Shown here: positions 1-11,200 of the stretch, one piece after another
Position numbering within the stretch: the stretch's first letter is position 1
Layout: the number at the start of each line of letters is the position of its first letter
IMG/VR virus record: IMGVR_UViG_3300021376_005073
Span: 1 to 48,867 of that record
Reading direction: 5' to 3' (one strand)
Length of the DNA stretch: 48,867 bases
From: a virus
Notes under the pieces: generated by a model
Database searches by the model: none
Told to the model about the DNA's origin: nothing
What the model saw: only the letters and a program-made list of their open reading frames with translations
Made by a program: the position numbers and the translations under genes

Positions 1-3000
1 TGCACTATCGCGTCGGCCACGGCGGCGTGGTCGGACGAGTTCATCCACACCGGCCTCGTCTTCTCGTCCATCCCGTAGCCGAACCCGTACGCGGTCCTGC
101 CGGACACCTCGGGTTTGAGCACTATCTCTATGTCCCCGTCGGCATCTACGTCGCCGTGCGGGTTGGAGCCCCTCGGCCACTCAATCGGGGCATCGCCGAC
201 CTGCACGCCCCTCCTGCGCATTGCCTCCCTCGCCGCGGAATCCTGCGACGGGTGGACGACGTAGGCGGCGATCGGCCTGTCGATGTCGTCAACGTCGGGG
301 TGAATCCCGATGAGCGATTGGTACTGTCGCTCGGCCGAGGAGAAGTGCCCAGAATCTTTGTAGTAGCGACCGCCGTCGCTGACAACCTTGCCGAGCTCGC
401 CCTCGGAGACGCGGATCCTCGGGCGCCTGTCAACGCCCTGATGGAAATCAAAGGCCACGTCATCCATGAGCTGGGACACCTGCCTGTCGTCGAGACTCGT
501 TAGCGCCCTTCGTACCTCCGGATCCACGGACGCGTCGTCCCTGATTGACGGCAGGATGCTCGTCGCGCCGGACATCCGGGAGAAGTTCCTCTCCTCCTGC
601 GTTTCTATTTTCCCCATTGAGCTGAAGCCGCGTCCCCTCGTGGTGACGCTGTCCCTGTACGCCTTGGTCGGCTTGGTCGGGCTGCTCCTCTTTGCGGTCT
701 GCCTCGCGTGCACGTCGGCATTCCTCGTCCTTATCCTTCGCACCCCGATCGGGGCGGTCCTGCCGTCGGGCAGTTCGCCCTTGCCCTCGCCCGCAGCGAG
801 GTGCGTGGCGATGACTTCCTCTGCCTTGCGTTTCGACACGGCAATCTTCCTGCCGTCCTTCTCGCCCGACCCGTGCGGCCACTCGTCGAGAATTCTCTCG
901 AGCGTCGTGTCGGAAAATTCTTGGTCGGTCAGCTCGGCCACCCTGCCGTCGCCCTCGTCGAGCACGGCGATCTTCATCGGCGGCATCATCAACAACGACG
1001 TCGAGCCATCGGGTTCCCTGTCAAACGCTCCAGCGTCCACCGGGATGCCGCGAGCATCGGACGGTATGGAGAGGACTACCTCGTCGTCATTCATTGACAT
1101 TCCGTCGTGGTAGATGCGGGCAGTGGTTATCCCCTTCACGGTCACCGACTCGCCGCCCCTCTTGTCCTTCGGCACGGTGACGACGACGCGCATGTCCATC
1201 CCCACCTGCGACTTGTCCAGCGCGGTCAGGGTCGGTATCAGGTTGAACTGGATTTGCTGGGCGATGTCGCCGTCCTCAAGGCTCTTCATGTCAATCTTCG
1301 CGGGAATTCCCTTGAGGAGCGGGTCCGAGACCTCGTGTGTCGCCTTTATCCTGTTCATCTCCTTGCCCTTTGACTCCGCTCTGTACAGGGCCAAGAATTC
1401 CTCCGCCTCCACCCCCTTGTAGTAGTAGGTGCGGCCCGGGTTGCCGTCCTTGTCCTTGTAGGTGACGTAGAGCCTCTTCTTTTTGTCGTCGTACGCGACC
1501 CTCGAGAGCGCCCTGCTGCCGGAGACGTCGACCTCCTGCAGGTCCACCCCGTGCCTGCGCGCGAGCCTGTGCCCGGCATCGATGGACATGATCGCGTGCT
1601 CCGAGTTGGCCGGATCGGACAGCGCCATGACCGAGTGGCGCCTCGGGTCGCCGACCCTCTCCACCGCCTCCTTCTCGCCCTTGTCGAGCCTGTCCATCGT
1701 CGACTTGCGAATGCTCTTGCCGACCTTGTCGGCGCCGGCCGCGTCGGGAACCCTGCGCGCCCTCCTCTTCTTGTCCTTCGGCTTGTCGCCCGGGACGTCT
1801 TCTGGCATCGGCCTCGTCGCCTCGCGCTCGCGCACCCTCGCCCGCTTCCTCTTAATTGATCTCCTCTTCGCGCTGTCCTTCGCCTCGTCGCCGGAGTCCA
1901 TCCAAGAGATGGCCGCATCCACGTCGTCCCCCTCGATGACGCCCATCTGCCTCAGTGCGTACAGTTCGGCGGCCGTCTCCAGCCTCCACAGTTCGTCGAC
2001 GGCCCCGCGTTGTCCGTATGTATCCCTGCCGTACCTGCCGCCGATGAATGCGACCTTGTCGAAGTCGTCAAGGACGAGACCGAGGTCTTCTATGTCTATC
2101 TCGTCGCCCATCCCGATCATTACGTTGACAACGTTCCCGGTGCTCAAATCCCCTGGGCCGGCATCGGATCCGTAAATCTCCATCGCCTTGGCGACGAACT
2201 TGCGAACCTGCTTTACGTGCGCGCCCTCGTGGGCGGCGGTGTGCATGCCCTTGGTGAGGAAGGGATCCTTGCCGAGCGATGCGGTCATGCCGCCGGCCCA
2301 CTGGCTCTCGTTGACCACGAATTTGTGCAGGACGTCGGCGGCCTCCTCGTCGCTGCCCGCGCCAACGACCCTCAGGCCGAGCCTCTGGTGCTCCCTCACA
2401 TCCTCCAATTGGTTGACGACATTGTCCGCCATTTTTAACGGGTTGTACTCTATTTCGGTTCTCATTTCGGAGATCTTGGGTGGCCTGCCATGCTTCCTTG
2501 TTTCCGGAAAAACCGCGCGCGTGTATGCCTCGTTATCTGGATCATCGTTAGGTCTTGCTTTGTAAATGACGCTGTCAATCATGGCGAAATTTTCAGGATC
2601 CTCGATGGCCATTCGCACGATCTGCATGAGGAAGCCTCGCTCCGATTTTCTCAGCGCTTCCTTGTTTATCCCCCGTGACTCCAGCTCGCGTCGTCTGGCT
2701 TCGGGCAGTCTGTTCCACATCTTGTCGATGTCGGGAATAGTCTCGACCAATATCTCTTTGCCCGCTTTGTCCGACAATTTTTCAATCAATGTCTTCAGGT
2801 CTTTGTTGTCCGTCGCGTCGGGCGTTATGCCGTGTTCCCGAAGCAGGTCATCGACGAGATCCACCGTCGCCGCCTCGACCGCCCTCACGCGCGCACGCGC
2901 GCCCGTGAAGACGCGCTTGGTTTCCTGCCGCCCCTCGATTATGTCGACGTTCTCCGTCACGTTCCCGAACTCGTCTATGTAGAACGGCATCCTGCGCTGT

Positions 3001-3740
3001 CTCCACTTGCCGTACCACGAGCCGAGAGAGGCGAACCCCTGTTGCGCCGCGTTTGCGATCTGCGATGCCGAGACGGCGAAGCACGTCGTTCCGAACTCGT
3101 CGGTGAACTGGTTGGCCTGCGGGGTTCCCGGCGGGCACCTGAACTTCCCGAGGTCGTCCATCCACACCCCGAACCGCTTGGCGGCCCTGGCTATGAGGGT
3201 GTTGCCGGGGTTCAACTCCCTGAGCGTGCGGCCCAGCCCCTTGCCCTTGACCCCTTCTTCCTCCTCGTCTTCGTCGTCGCCGTCTTCGTCGTCCGATTTG
3301 TCGTCGTCCGGTTTGACACGCTTGGTCGGGTTGCCGTCGTCGTCGACCTCCCACACTTCTTGGACGACGCGCGGCTTTTTCGTGTACTCGATTAGTGAAT
3401 CAGCGAATTCCTGATTGATCTCCTCTTGCGACCGTTCGCGATTCTCTTTTGCAGGCATCCATCCGAAGTTCGGCTGTCCGTGAAGCGCGTTCCGAGAGGC
3501 GGCACCAGGGAAGAGGTGGAGCTCCATTCCCTCCTCCCACTTGGAGGTCTTGTCGTAGCGACGCCCGCCCGCGCTCACGACGTTCGGCAGCGCCTTCTCC
3601 GGCTGCTTCTGATCCCCGGACTCGGCGATGGTCTTCCCCAGCGCGGCCTTGGTCTCGGGGCAACAGCCGAGCACGCCGTGCTGGAGGAACTCGTCCGCCC
3701 TCTGGCGGATGTCCTTCTTGCCGTCGTCGCCCTGCGACAC
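1..3740 (-). CDS. Large multidomain head-region protein with HEGAH zincin-like motif and KTSC domain (3' end outside window)
   Basis: An uninterrupted frame of 1246 codons runs from a GTG at 3740 off the left edge. A GAGGAG ribosome binding site overlaps the end of the upstream gene, six bases before the GTG. Visible parts in order: an N-terminal region with CC at about residue 27; a strongly acidic Asp/Glu tract near residues 145-165; a short Cys-containing block; GFASLG (residues 235-240); HEGAH (504-508) with a possible third zinc ligand Glu592; basic Lys/Arg-rich stretches; a KTSC-like domain with the YxY signature (about 735-805); and GFSSMG (1038-1043). The two GF(A/S)S motifs match those repeated in the giant protein upstream, so this protein may also be a substrate of its protease. 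It lies third after the portal on the leftward strand. No single known family covers it. I infer a packaged polyvalent-type protein; the metallopeptidase call rests on the motif alone. Confidence 0.8.
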   Translation of the reverse strand, partial: MSQGDDGKKDIRQRADEFLQHGVLGCCPETKAALGKTIAESGDQKQPEKALPNVVSAGGRRYDKTSKWEEGMELHLFPGAASRNALHGQPNFGWMPAKENRERSQEEINQEFADSLIEYTKKPRVVQEVWEVDDDGNPTKRVKPDDDKSDDEDGDDEDEEEEGVKGKGLGRTLRELNPGNTLIARAAKRFGVWMDDLGKFRCPPGTPQANQFTDEFGTTCFAVSASQIANAAQQGFASLGSWYGKWRQRRMPFYIDEFGNVTENVDIIEGRQETKRVFTGARARVRAVEAATVDLVDDLLREHGITPDATDNKDLKTLIEKLSDKAGKEILVETIPDIDKMWNRLPEARRRELESRGINKEALRKSERGFLMQIVRMAIEDPENFAMIDSVIYKARPNDDPDNEAYTRAVFPETRKHGRPPKISEMRTEIEYNPLKMADNVVNQLEDVREHQRLGLRVVGAGSDEEAADVLHKFVVNESQWAGGMTASLGKDPFLTKGMHTAAHEGAHVKQVRKFVAKAMEIYGSDAGPGDLSTGNVVNVMIGMGDEIDIEDLGLVLDDFDKVAFIGGRYGRDTYGQRGAVDELWRLETAAELYALRQMGVIEGDDVDAAISWMDSGDEAKDSAKRRSIKRKRARVREREATRPMPEDVPGDKPKDKKRRARRVPDAAGADKVGKSIRKSTMDRLDKGEKEAVERVGDPRRHSVMALSDPANSEHAIMSIDAGHRLARRHGVDLQEVDVSGSRALSRVAYDDKKKRLYVTYKDKDGNPGRTYYYKGVEAEEFLALYRAESKGKEMNRIKATHEVSDPLLKGIPAKIDMKSLEDGDIAQQIQFNLIPTLTALDKSQVGMDMRVVVTVPKDKRGGESVTVKGITTARIYHDGMSMNDDEVVLSIPSDARGIPVDAGAFDREPDGSTSLLMMPPMKIAVLDEGDGRVAELTDQEFSDTTLERILDEWPHGSGEKDGRKIAVSKRKAEEVIATHLAAGEGKGELPDGRTAPIGVRRIRTRNADVHARQTAKRSSPTKPTKAYRDSVTTRGRGFSSMGKIETQEERNFSRMSGATSILPSIRDDASVDPEVRRALTSLDDRQVSQLMDDVAFDFHQGVDRRPRIRVSEGELGKVVSDGGRYYKDSGHFSSAERQYQSLIGIHPDVDDIDRPIAAYVVHPSQDSAAREAMRRRGVQVGDAPIEWPRGSNPHGDVDADGDIEIVLKPEVSGRTAYGFGYGMDEKTRPVWMNSSDHAAVADAIV

Positions 3741-3743
3741 GGA

Positions 3744-5162
3744 CTACTCCTCTTCCGAGTTGAGCTCCTGGAGGAGCTTGTCGAATTCATCGAGGCTCCC
3801 CTGAATTTCAGCGGCCCCGACCTCCGTCCAGGACGGAGGCACCGAGTCCTCGTGCCCGATGGTCTTCGCCCTGAGGATTATGTGTTCGCGCACGTCCTTC
3901 TGGTTGGTGGCGCGCTTCGATGCCTGGACCGCGTTGAGCAGGTCGGCATGCGCGAGTATCGGGAACGACCCGTCCGGCATCGCGATGCCGGCCTTCGCCA
4001 GTTCCGACCTGACGGCGAGGGGGTACGCGCTCTTGAGGGCGATCTCCGCCGCCTCCGCCTCTATCTCCTCTATGTCCGGCTCCTGCAGCGTCTCGTAGCC
4101 GAGGAGCGCCCCATCGATTCCGACGAACACGTCGTAGCTCTCGCCCGTCTTGCACTGGATGTCGACGACGTAAGCCTCGTGCCCCTCGAAGGCGGCCGGC
4201 TGGATGCTGACCACCTCGGCGTCCTTGCGCTGCAGGTGCGACATGGCGATGTTCGCCGCCTCGTCGAAGGTGACCATGGTCAGGTCGTCAACGGCAGGGT
4301 CGTGGATCGTGCTCGCCTTTACGAGGCTGTGCCCGCGTATCTCGCCGGACTTGTCCACGTAGATGTCGAACATCTTTCCGTCCTTGCGCCGTATCGTCGT
4401 GACGAACATGTCGGCCTTGTCGATGAACGCCGACTCGATGACGTCGCCCTTGACCAGCGTCTGCGATATCCCCTCGGCATGGAGTATCGTCACCTCGCCC
4501 TTGACGCCGAAGCACCCGCCCGGGCAGTCGGCGCACGGCGGGGTGCCGCCGGCGTAGACCTTGCCGTCCATCGCGCACTTGTATCCGTGCGAGCCGACAT
4601 CGGCGGACTTCACGCCTATCTGCTGCAGGCGCGCCTTCCTGAACTTGTCCAGCAGGGAGGGACCGCCCTGTCCCGGCATTTCATCCTCGTCCTCTTCCTC
4701 GTCCTCGTCCTCCGGCTCTTCCTCGTCCTCCGGCTCTTCCTCTGGCTCTTCCTCTGGCGCGGCTTCCTCGTCGGCCTCCTCCTCGTCGGCCTCGACTTCG
4801 GCATCTTCCTCGACTTCTTCCTCGGTCTCTTCCTCGTCGTCCTCTGCGAACTCGGCGGCGACGCTCGCCTGCTCCTCCATCTCGTCCTCGGCGTCCTCCA
4901 TCTGCACCTTGCGCGGGGTCTTCCCCTTAGGCTTCTTGGCCGCGGCGAGCTCGCCCTCGAGCTTGGCCACCTTGGCGAGCAGATCCTCGGCGACGGCGAC
5001 GGGCATCACCTTCATCTCCACGGGCACGGCCCCGCACTTGCCGCACACCTTGTCGCCCTTGACGTAGCCGCACTGGGCGAGGTCGGCGCCCTTGGCGCAG
5101 CCCAGAATCCCGCCCTCAGCATCGACGTTGACGGTCGGCACCGATTGTTCCATCATGCTCAT
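3744..5162 (-). CDS. Acidic, cysteine-cluster head-region protein with PepSY-like repeats (472 aa)
   Basis: Not firmly assigned. Residues 22-43 hold four cysteines (C22, C31, C40, C43) in a zinc-ribbon-like pattern. Residues about 88-161 are almost entirely Glu/Asp with some Pro and Ala. A second cluster follows (C196, C210, C213, C217). Two successive beta-rich repeats, about residues 225-350, resemble PepSY domains. The C-terminal ~90 residues contain a DGSFPI...DL..A...HI..RA pattern that I know from actinophage head-region proteins (DUF6582-like). The gene follows the protease polyprotein in the place where scaffold or capsid genes usually sit. The long acidic tract suits a scaffold or internal protein better than an HK97-fold capsid protein. 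The start has GAAGGGA nine bases upstream; ATG codons 3 and 4 are alternatives. The stop is a TAG in the same frame as the next gene. Confidence 0.85.
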   Translation of the reverse strand: MSMMEQSVPTVNVDAEGGILGCAKGADLAQCGYVKGDKVCGKCGAVPVEMKVMPVAVAEDLLAKVAKLEGELAAAKKPKGKTPRKVQMEDAEDEMEEQASVAAEFAEDDEEETEEEVEEDAEVEADEEEADEEAAPEEEPEEEPEDEEEPEDEDEEEDEDEMPGQGGPSLLDKFRKARLQQIGVKSADVGSHGYKCAMDGKVYAGGTPPCADCPGGCFGVKGEVTILHAEGISQTLVKGDVIESAFIDKADMFVTTIRRKDGKMFDIYVDKSGEIRGHSLVKASTIHDPAVDDLTMVTFDEAANIAMSHLQRKDAEVVSIQPAAFEGHEAYVVDIQCKTGESYDVFVGIDGALLGYETLQEPDIEEIEAEAAEIALKSAYPLAVRSELAKAGIAMPDGSFPILAHADLLNAVQASKRATNQKDVREHIILRAKTIGHEDSVPPSWTEVGAAEIQGSLDEFDKLLQELNSEEE

Positions 5163-5206
5163 TTAGCAAAATCCCTTCGTGGAAATCGTGTAATAAACAT
5201 TAGCAC

Positions 5207-8200
5207 CTACTCCGTCGGGGCGGAAGGTGCGCCGTCTGTGAAGTTGTCCGTCCTGCGGAACCACTTCTCGAATTCTTCGGCATCTAGCCCGAGCCTCTCC
5301 ACCATTTCCCTGACCTTGGCCATGGGGAGAAGCACCGACCCCTTCCCGCCGAGCCTGTCGGGTTTTATCCTTAGACGAGCACCCCTGCCCGCACGTCCGA
5401 GGGCCTCCTCGATGGATCTGATGGATCTTCCCTCTTCAAACAGCCCCATTTCGATCAGGGCATCCCTAATCTTCTTCGCGGAACTCCCGCCCAATTCCCT
5501 GAATCCAGGCCACTGGCCGAACTCGCCGTCGGAAATCGCATCCCGTCGCGCGAGGTCACTCTCTTTGAGTATTTTCTTATCGACCAATTCTCTGGCGTAT
5601 CGGTTTGGCAGGTATCCCGCTCTTTGCATTTGCCTGTAACGCTCCTCACTCCAGGGTGTCCCCTTGTCGTTGACGAACGGAAGGCCAGAGGCCCTGACGT
5701 TCCGCATCATCGCACCAGCGCTCAGTGCATTTCCGTTGTCGTCGGTGAGCCTGACCCTTACCCCCGTATTCTCGAACAACTTGTCCTCGAATTCGCGCAG
5801 GCTCATTTCCCCGACTGGTCGGGATGGTTCGGCCGCATCCCGGCGCCTCTCGATGATGTCCCTTTTGCCGGCGCGACCAGCCCGAGCCGCCAGTCTCGCC
5901 GTACGGCGGGCCCTTTCTGCGTCAACGGCGGCATCAATCTCATCCGGGCGATCCACCATTGCACCCGTGTCGTCAAAGTAAGCGAGCGGGTCAAATCCGA
6001 ACAGCCCCTCTCGCTGACCCGTACCAAATCCCAGTTCCAGGGCAATCTTCTCCGCCAAGGACGGGTCATCTATGAAAAACTCCGGGGAACCCTTGCGTCT
6101 GGAGTCAAACAAACGCCTCACCGATTCCTCGTCTAGGCCGACCCTGGAGTCGGGGCCGAAACGTTCCATGAAGTCATCAATGGTTAACGGATAGAACAGG
6201 ACTTCCTCTTCCAAGGTGAACCCGCCGTTTCCGTCGGGTACTTCCACATTGTGGTAGAGCGGCGTGTCCGAGACCAAGGCATCCCATTTTTGTCTTTTAC
6301 CCGATGCGGTTATGCGTTCAAGTTTCTCTCTGTAGTTATCCCACATCTTGTTCAGGGATATGTCCTTGCCCGGCCCGTGCTCGCCGCCCTCGAACACCTT
6401 CGTGGGGTTCACCGGCATTTCGGAATCCCTCTCGGTATCCGCCATCGATGCGAAGCCGTCCCACTCCGATGCGTCTGGGCCGCCGCGGCGCTTGCCCGGT
6501 CGCTTGCGCGACCTCAGTACGTTCCTGTCCGCGATGTTCTGCCTGTCCTCTTCGGAGTAGCGAGTCTTCGGCGCCATGCCCTCGCGCCTCTTGCCCTGGT
6601 TGCGGCGACCGGGGCGGCGGCGACGCCCGCGCGAGGCGAAGCCGTCGCCTTCCAAGGGGCGCGAGGCATTCGCTTTCCTCTCGTCCAGTTCCGCCGTCAA
6701 CCGCTCGACGCGGCGTTTTTCAAACTCGTAGCCGAACAGGCCCTCTTCAATCCAGTCGGCAGAAGGTGGCGTTTTCCAAATTTCCGAATCTGGGTCATCA
6801 AAGAATGTAGTCAAACTGTCCGAGAGCAGATTGTCTGGGACGGACGGAGCATCGTAATCATTGAATGCCTCATCCTCCCTGTACCTCCTCTCGAAGGAGT
6901 CGGGCAATTCTGACACCATGTTGTCCAGATCATCCAGTACGTCGTCGACACCGGATTCGGTTGTGGCTTCTTTGAGTCTCTGCCGAAGTCCATCCAGCTT
7001 TGCCATGTCTACATCCCTCACGTATGTTCCGTGTTCGAGCGTTTCGGATTCCATCCCGTCATAGCTGTCGCCGCTGCTCTCCCCCTCGAAGAAGTCCTCG
7101 ACTTCGTCGATCAGGAGGTCGTAATCCTCCCTCTTGGCATTGATGAATTCCTCATCCGAATCCCACGAGCTACGCCTTTCGCTTGACCCAGCGCGCACCC
7201 TCTTGGCGAGTTCCTGTGCTTCGCCGAGGGCATTCGCCGAGGCATTCATCTTCGCCTCCGCGACAGACTTGTCAGTCTTATACCTGTCAAGCAAGGAGTC
7301 GACAGTATCTATGGCCCTGTCGTACTCATCGAGGAGATCTTGGTCATCCTCGTCTGGCGAGACGTCGTAGATGCTTCGCACCTTCTTGGGGGCAACCCCA
7401 TTCGCGCGCGCCATCTCGCGGGCGGCCTGATTGCGGGCATTGATGAGTCGTTCGCGATAGTCCACTGCCTCTGAGGCATTCATTCGATTTACCGTGCTGT
7501 CCAGCCTTTCAATTTTCCCGAATTCGCGCCTCATGTCATCCGTGCTACGGCGACGGCCGCGCGAGGCGAAGCCATCGTCGTAGAGCATCATGTCGGCCAG
7601 CGCATCGCTTCGACCCCTCCAATCGAGGTAGTCCTTCTGTAGCTGTCGGGCGTACGAGGTGGCCTCGCGCTTGCCCATGCGCTGCCGCTTCATCTCCTTG
7701 GCGATGAGCTCATCCAAGTCCATCGTTCCATCTTCTTCAAAACTTTCGCCGTAGACGCTGCTGAGATACTGCTCCAGGTCCAGGAGTTTTTCCCTCTCCG
7801 CGTTTACGTCAGACGAATAATCATCGTCGTCCCTGTCGAGTGCGTAGTCAAAGCCACTGCGCGAGGCGAGCCCTTCGTACGCAGAGTCGGGCAACTTGCG
7901 GCTCGTGGTGAACTCGTAGTTGTCCCTGACCTCGCGCATCGTCGCGCCGCGGCTGTCCGACGCCTCGATTCTGTCGACCACGTCCGGCTCGACGCCGTCG
8001 TAGGTGTAGACCGTGCCGGTCCCCTTGCCGTCGCGTCCTCGGTACTCGACCGAGAGCCTGCGGTTCATCTCGTCGTACTCGACGGAGTTGAGGGCGGAAC
8101 TGGACGAGACGTCGATCTTGCGCGGCTTGGACGACTGGCCCATCCCGACGGCCTCTCGCTCGAGTTCGGCTATTCGCCTGTCGTCCATCGCCAGCTTCCT

Positions 8201-11200
8201 GGCCTCGTCGAGAATCTGCTCGGTCGTCATCCCGGAGTCGCGGTTGTTCGCCAGCGCCCTCTGGAAGTACATGTTCTGGTCGGCGGAACTGAGGCGGGTG
8301 AAATTGTCAACTGCTCTCTGCGCATTCAGGGCGTCCATGTCGGCGCCGAAGTCGGTATCCTCGCTCGGGCTGAACTTGTCGAGGGAGAAGTTCTTCCTCA
8401 CTCCCTCCGCATCCTCCCCGACCATGTTGAAGCGGCCGGGCACCTTCGGGTTCTGCCAAATCTCAACGGGGGTGAGCTCGCGCTCCTTGCCGTTGTACGA
8501 GAACTTGACCTTCTTGCCGTCCTTCATCGCCTCGCGTATCGCGCCGATGAGGCCGTTCGTGTCGCCGCCCCTCGCCCGGTCGATGACGTCCCTGCCGAGG
8601 GAGACCGGTTGCGGGAGCGTGGTGCGAGAGGCGAGTCCTTCGCCCGGCATTCGTCTTCCCGTGTCCCCGATCGGCGGCAGGCCATCAATCTCTCGCTCGA
8701 TGTTCATCAACTTGCGCTGCGCATCCTCGATGCGCTTTTCCATGTCGTCGTAGGCGCGGCGCTCCATCGGGTTGTCGCGGTCGAGTATCTGCTGATCCTG
8801 GATCATGCTGCGTATCTCCGCGCGCTGCTCGGTCGCCGCCCTCCTCAGGCTCGTCTTGGTCGGTGCGCCGGCGGCGCGCGAGGCGAAGCCGTCGGAACCC
8901 CCGCGGACCGGTTTGCCTCTCGAGAACGTTGCACTGTCCCTGTTCCACCTGTATGTTGTGTCTTTGCCGCGTCCATAATCTGGGTAACGTGCGGTTCCCT
9001 CGTTTAGGTCTTGGAACTCGAAAACTTTGTCGACTTCTTTTTGGATTTGTCTCCAAAGTGCATTTTCTTCCTCTTGGCTAAGAGTGCCATCGCCCCTGTC
9101 CCCCCTGGCTACGTCGCTCAATTGACCCACAAACGCTTCGGGATTGTCTTTCCACCCATACATTCCCATGAGAATGTCGTTAGCAAGTTTCTTTCCAGCT
9201 TCTTGTCTTCGCCGTGCATCGCCTTCATCTTCGCCCGCATCGGTTCCGTCGATCAGGTGCGCGTCATAGAGGGCTGCCAATAGGGCTTGCTTGACGTTTC
9301 TCAATGCCGCCCTATGGGTGTTTATCTCTTTCTCGAGGCGCTTTATCAGTTCGGCATCATCTGGGTCGTCAATATCCGGAAGCATGCCTGCATTGTCCGG
9401 CGTAACTGGGTAAATTTGCTGACCCCCCGCTTCGGCCATTTCGCTGGCGATCAGGTTCCGGAGTGACTCCAATGCCTCCACGTCGTCCACCATCTTCGCA
9501 ATACCCTCTGATGAGGGGACCAAAGAATCGAGCTCGCTGGAACTTAGCCTGTCTACGCTACTTTTTTCTGCAAATTCGCGCACCCTGAGCGATGGACCGT
9601 GCTCTGTGATGGCGTCAGTCACTTCTTCTTCGTACTGCCAAGTGCTGAACCTTCCGGCGCGCGAGGCGAAGCCGTCGGAATCCCTGTTGAGTCTTTCCGC
9701 TCGCTTCCTGACCCCATCCACGATGCTTTGTGCCGAGGCGAGTTCAGAGGAGGAAACGTAATCCGTGTTCTTGATTAGTTCTTCTGCGGTGATGAGGCTG
9801 CCGTATCTCTGGAATCGATTATCGTCATCGACACCTTGGCGAATCAGGCGGTCTATTTGCTTAAGCAACGATTCGGCTGCTTTGGCTCTGGCTGCCTTGG
9901 CATCATTGTTCCATTGATCAATTGCCAAGTCTCTCTCTTCTTCTAGATCAATGTCCGGCTGGGCCACCCTGTCAATGTTGTCAATGCTGTCTTGGATGAT
10001 TTGGTCTTGTACTTCCCAATCCAGCTCATCGAAGTCCATCCACTCGGATTGGATTACCAGTGCCCTTTCTCCGCTCGAGGCGAAGCCGAGATCGTCTTCG
10101 GGATCGAACCCCGGGTCGTCGCTCGGAATTCCACCGTCTTCACCGGTGCCGAAGTCGTCGCCGGCGAGGCCGTCGAAATCCATGAGGCGCCACTCGTTGG
10201 CGTAGTCGTCAATCGCCCTCTCGCGGGCGTCGGCATCGTTCCTGCCGCCCGCCTCTGCGACCCTTCTCTCCTGCTCATCAATCGGCAGGTTGTCAAAAGC
10301 CGCCCTGTCGGCCTCCGAGACTTCCGGGGTCGGGTCGTCAAAATCGTCGTCATCGCCGCGCGAGGCGAAGCCGTCGTCGGTGAATGGGACTCCGCGCTCG
10401 CGCGTGCCTTCGAGCTTCTGGATGCGCCTTATCGCCGCCCCGAGGAAGTCGGTCGTACCGATAACCTCGTAAATTTGACCGTACCCGCCACCATCCGGTG
10501 CTCCGTCGTAGTCGCCGCTCAATTCGACGATTGCGTATCTCTTGTCCCTGGTGGGAACTATGTACCGAACCTTTGCCCCGTCGGCACCTTCGGTGCCAAG
10601 GGCGGCACTGCTGATCTCATCATCGGTATCCGGCGCGAACACGAGAATTCGGTCGAAGATTTCGCCGATGTATTCATCGCTTTCGCCCTCGTTGAACACC
10701 CCGGCGGCAACCATGTCCCGCTCGAATCTCCTCGCTGCCCCGGTATCCTCGAGGTTGACTATCTCAAGCGGTGTCTGAAGTTGCGCGGATTCGTACGAAT
10801 AGTTGCTGGCGAGTTCCTGCTCCCTGATTTCGCCAAGGCGCTGTCCGCGCGAGGCGAAGCCGTCCCTGCCCATCTTCTCCTTGAGTCGCTTGTTGAGTTC
10901 CGCCTTTATCGCTCGCGCCTTCGGTCCCCTGTATGTCTGCAGGTTGCCGAGCGCGTAGGCGACGATGCTCTGCCCGGAATCCTCGCCGAAGCGGTCGTCT
11001 ATGGAATCCATGGTCGACATCGCGTCGATGTACGGAACGGCCCCGAAGTACATTTCCTTGCCCTGCTCGGCGAGGTCCCTCCGGATCATTCGCGCCAGTT
11101 CGCCGAGCGTCGCCCCCTCGATGCGCTTCTGTGTTTCGGCATCGACGGATGGCTTCGTTGACGAACCGCGCGAGGAGAAGCCGTACTTGCCGGAACCCTC

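Noticed and set aside
3426-5639. A 737-codon open frame on the plus strand, and others up to 635 codons opposite the giant gene and portal
   Set aside because: They lie antisense to well-supported genes, have compositions dominated by Arg, Leu, Val and His typical of reverse-strand frames in GC-rich DNA, and lack ribosome binding sites and recognisable domains.
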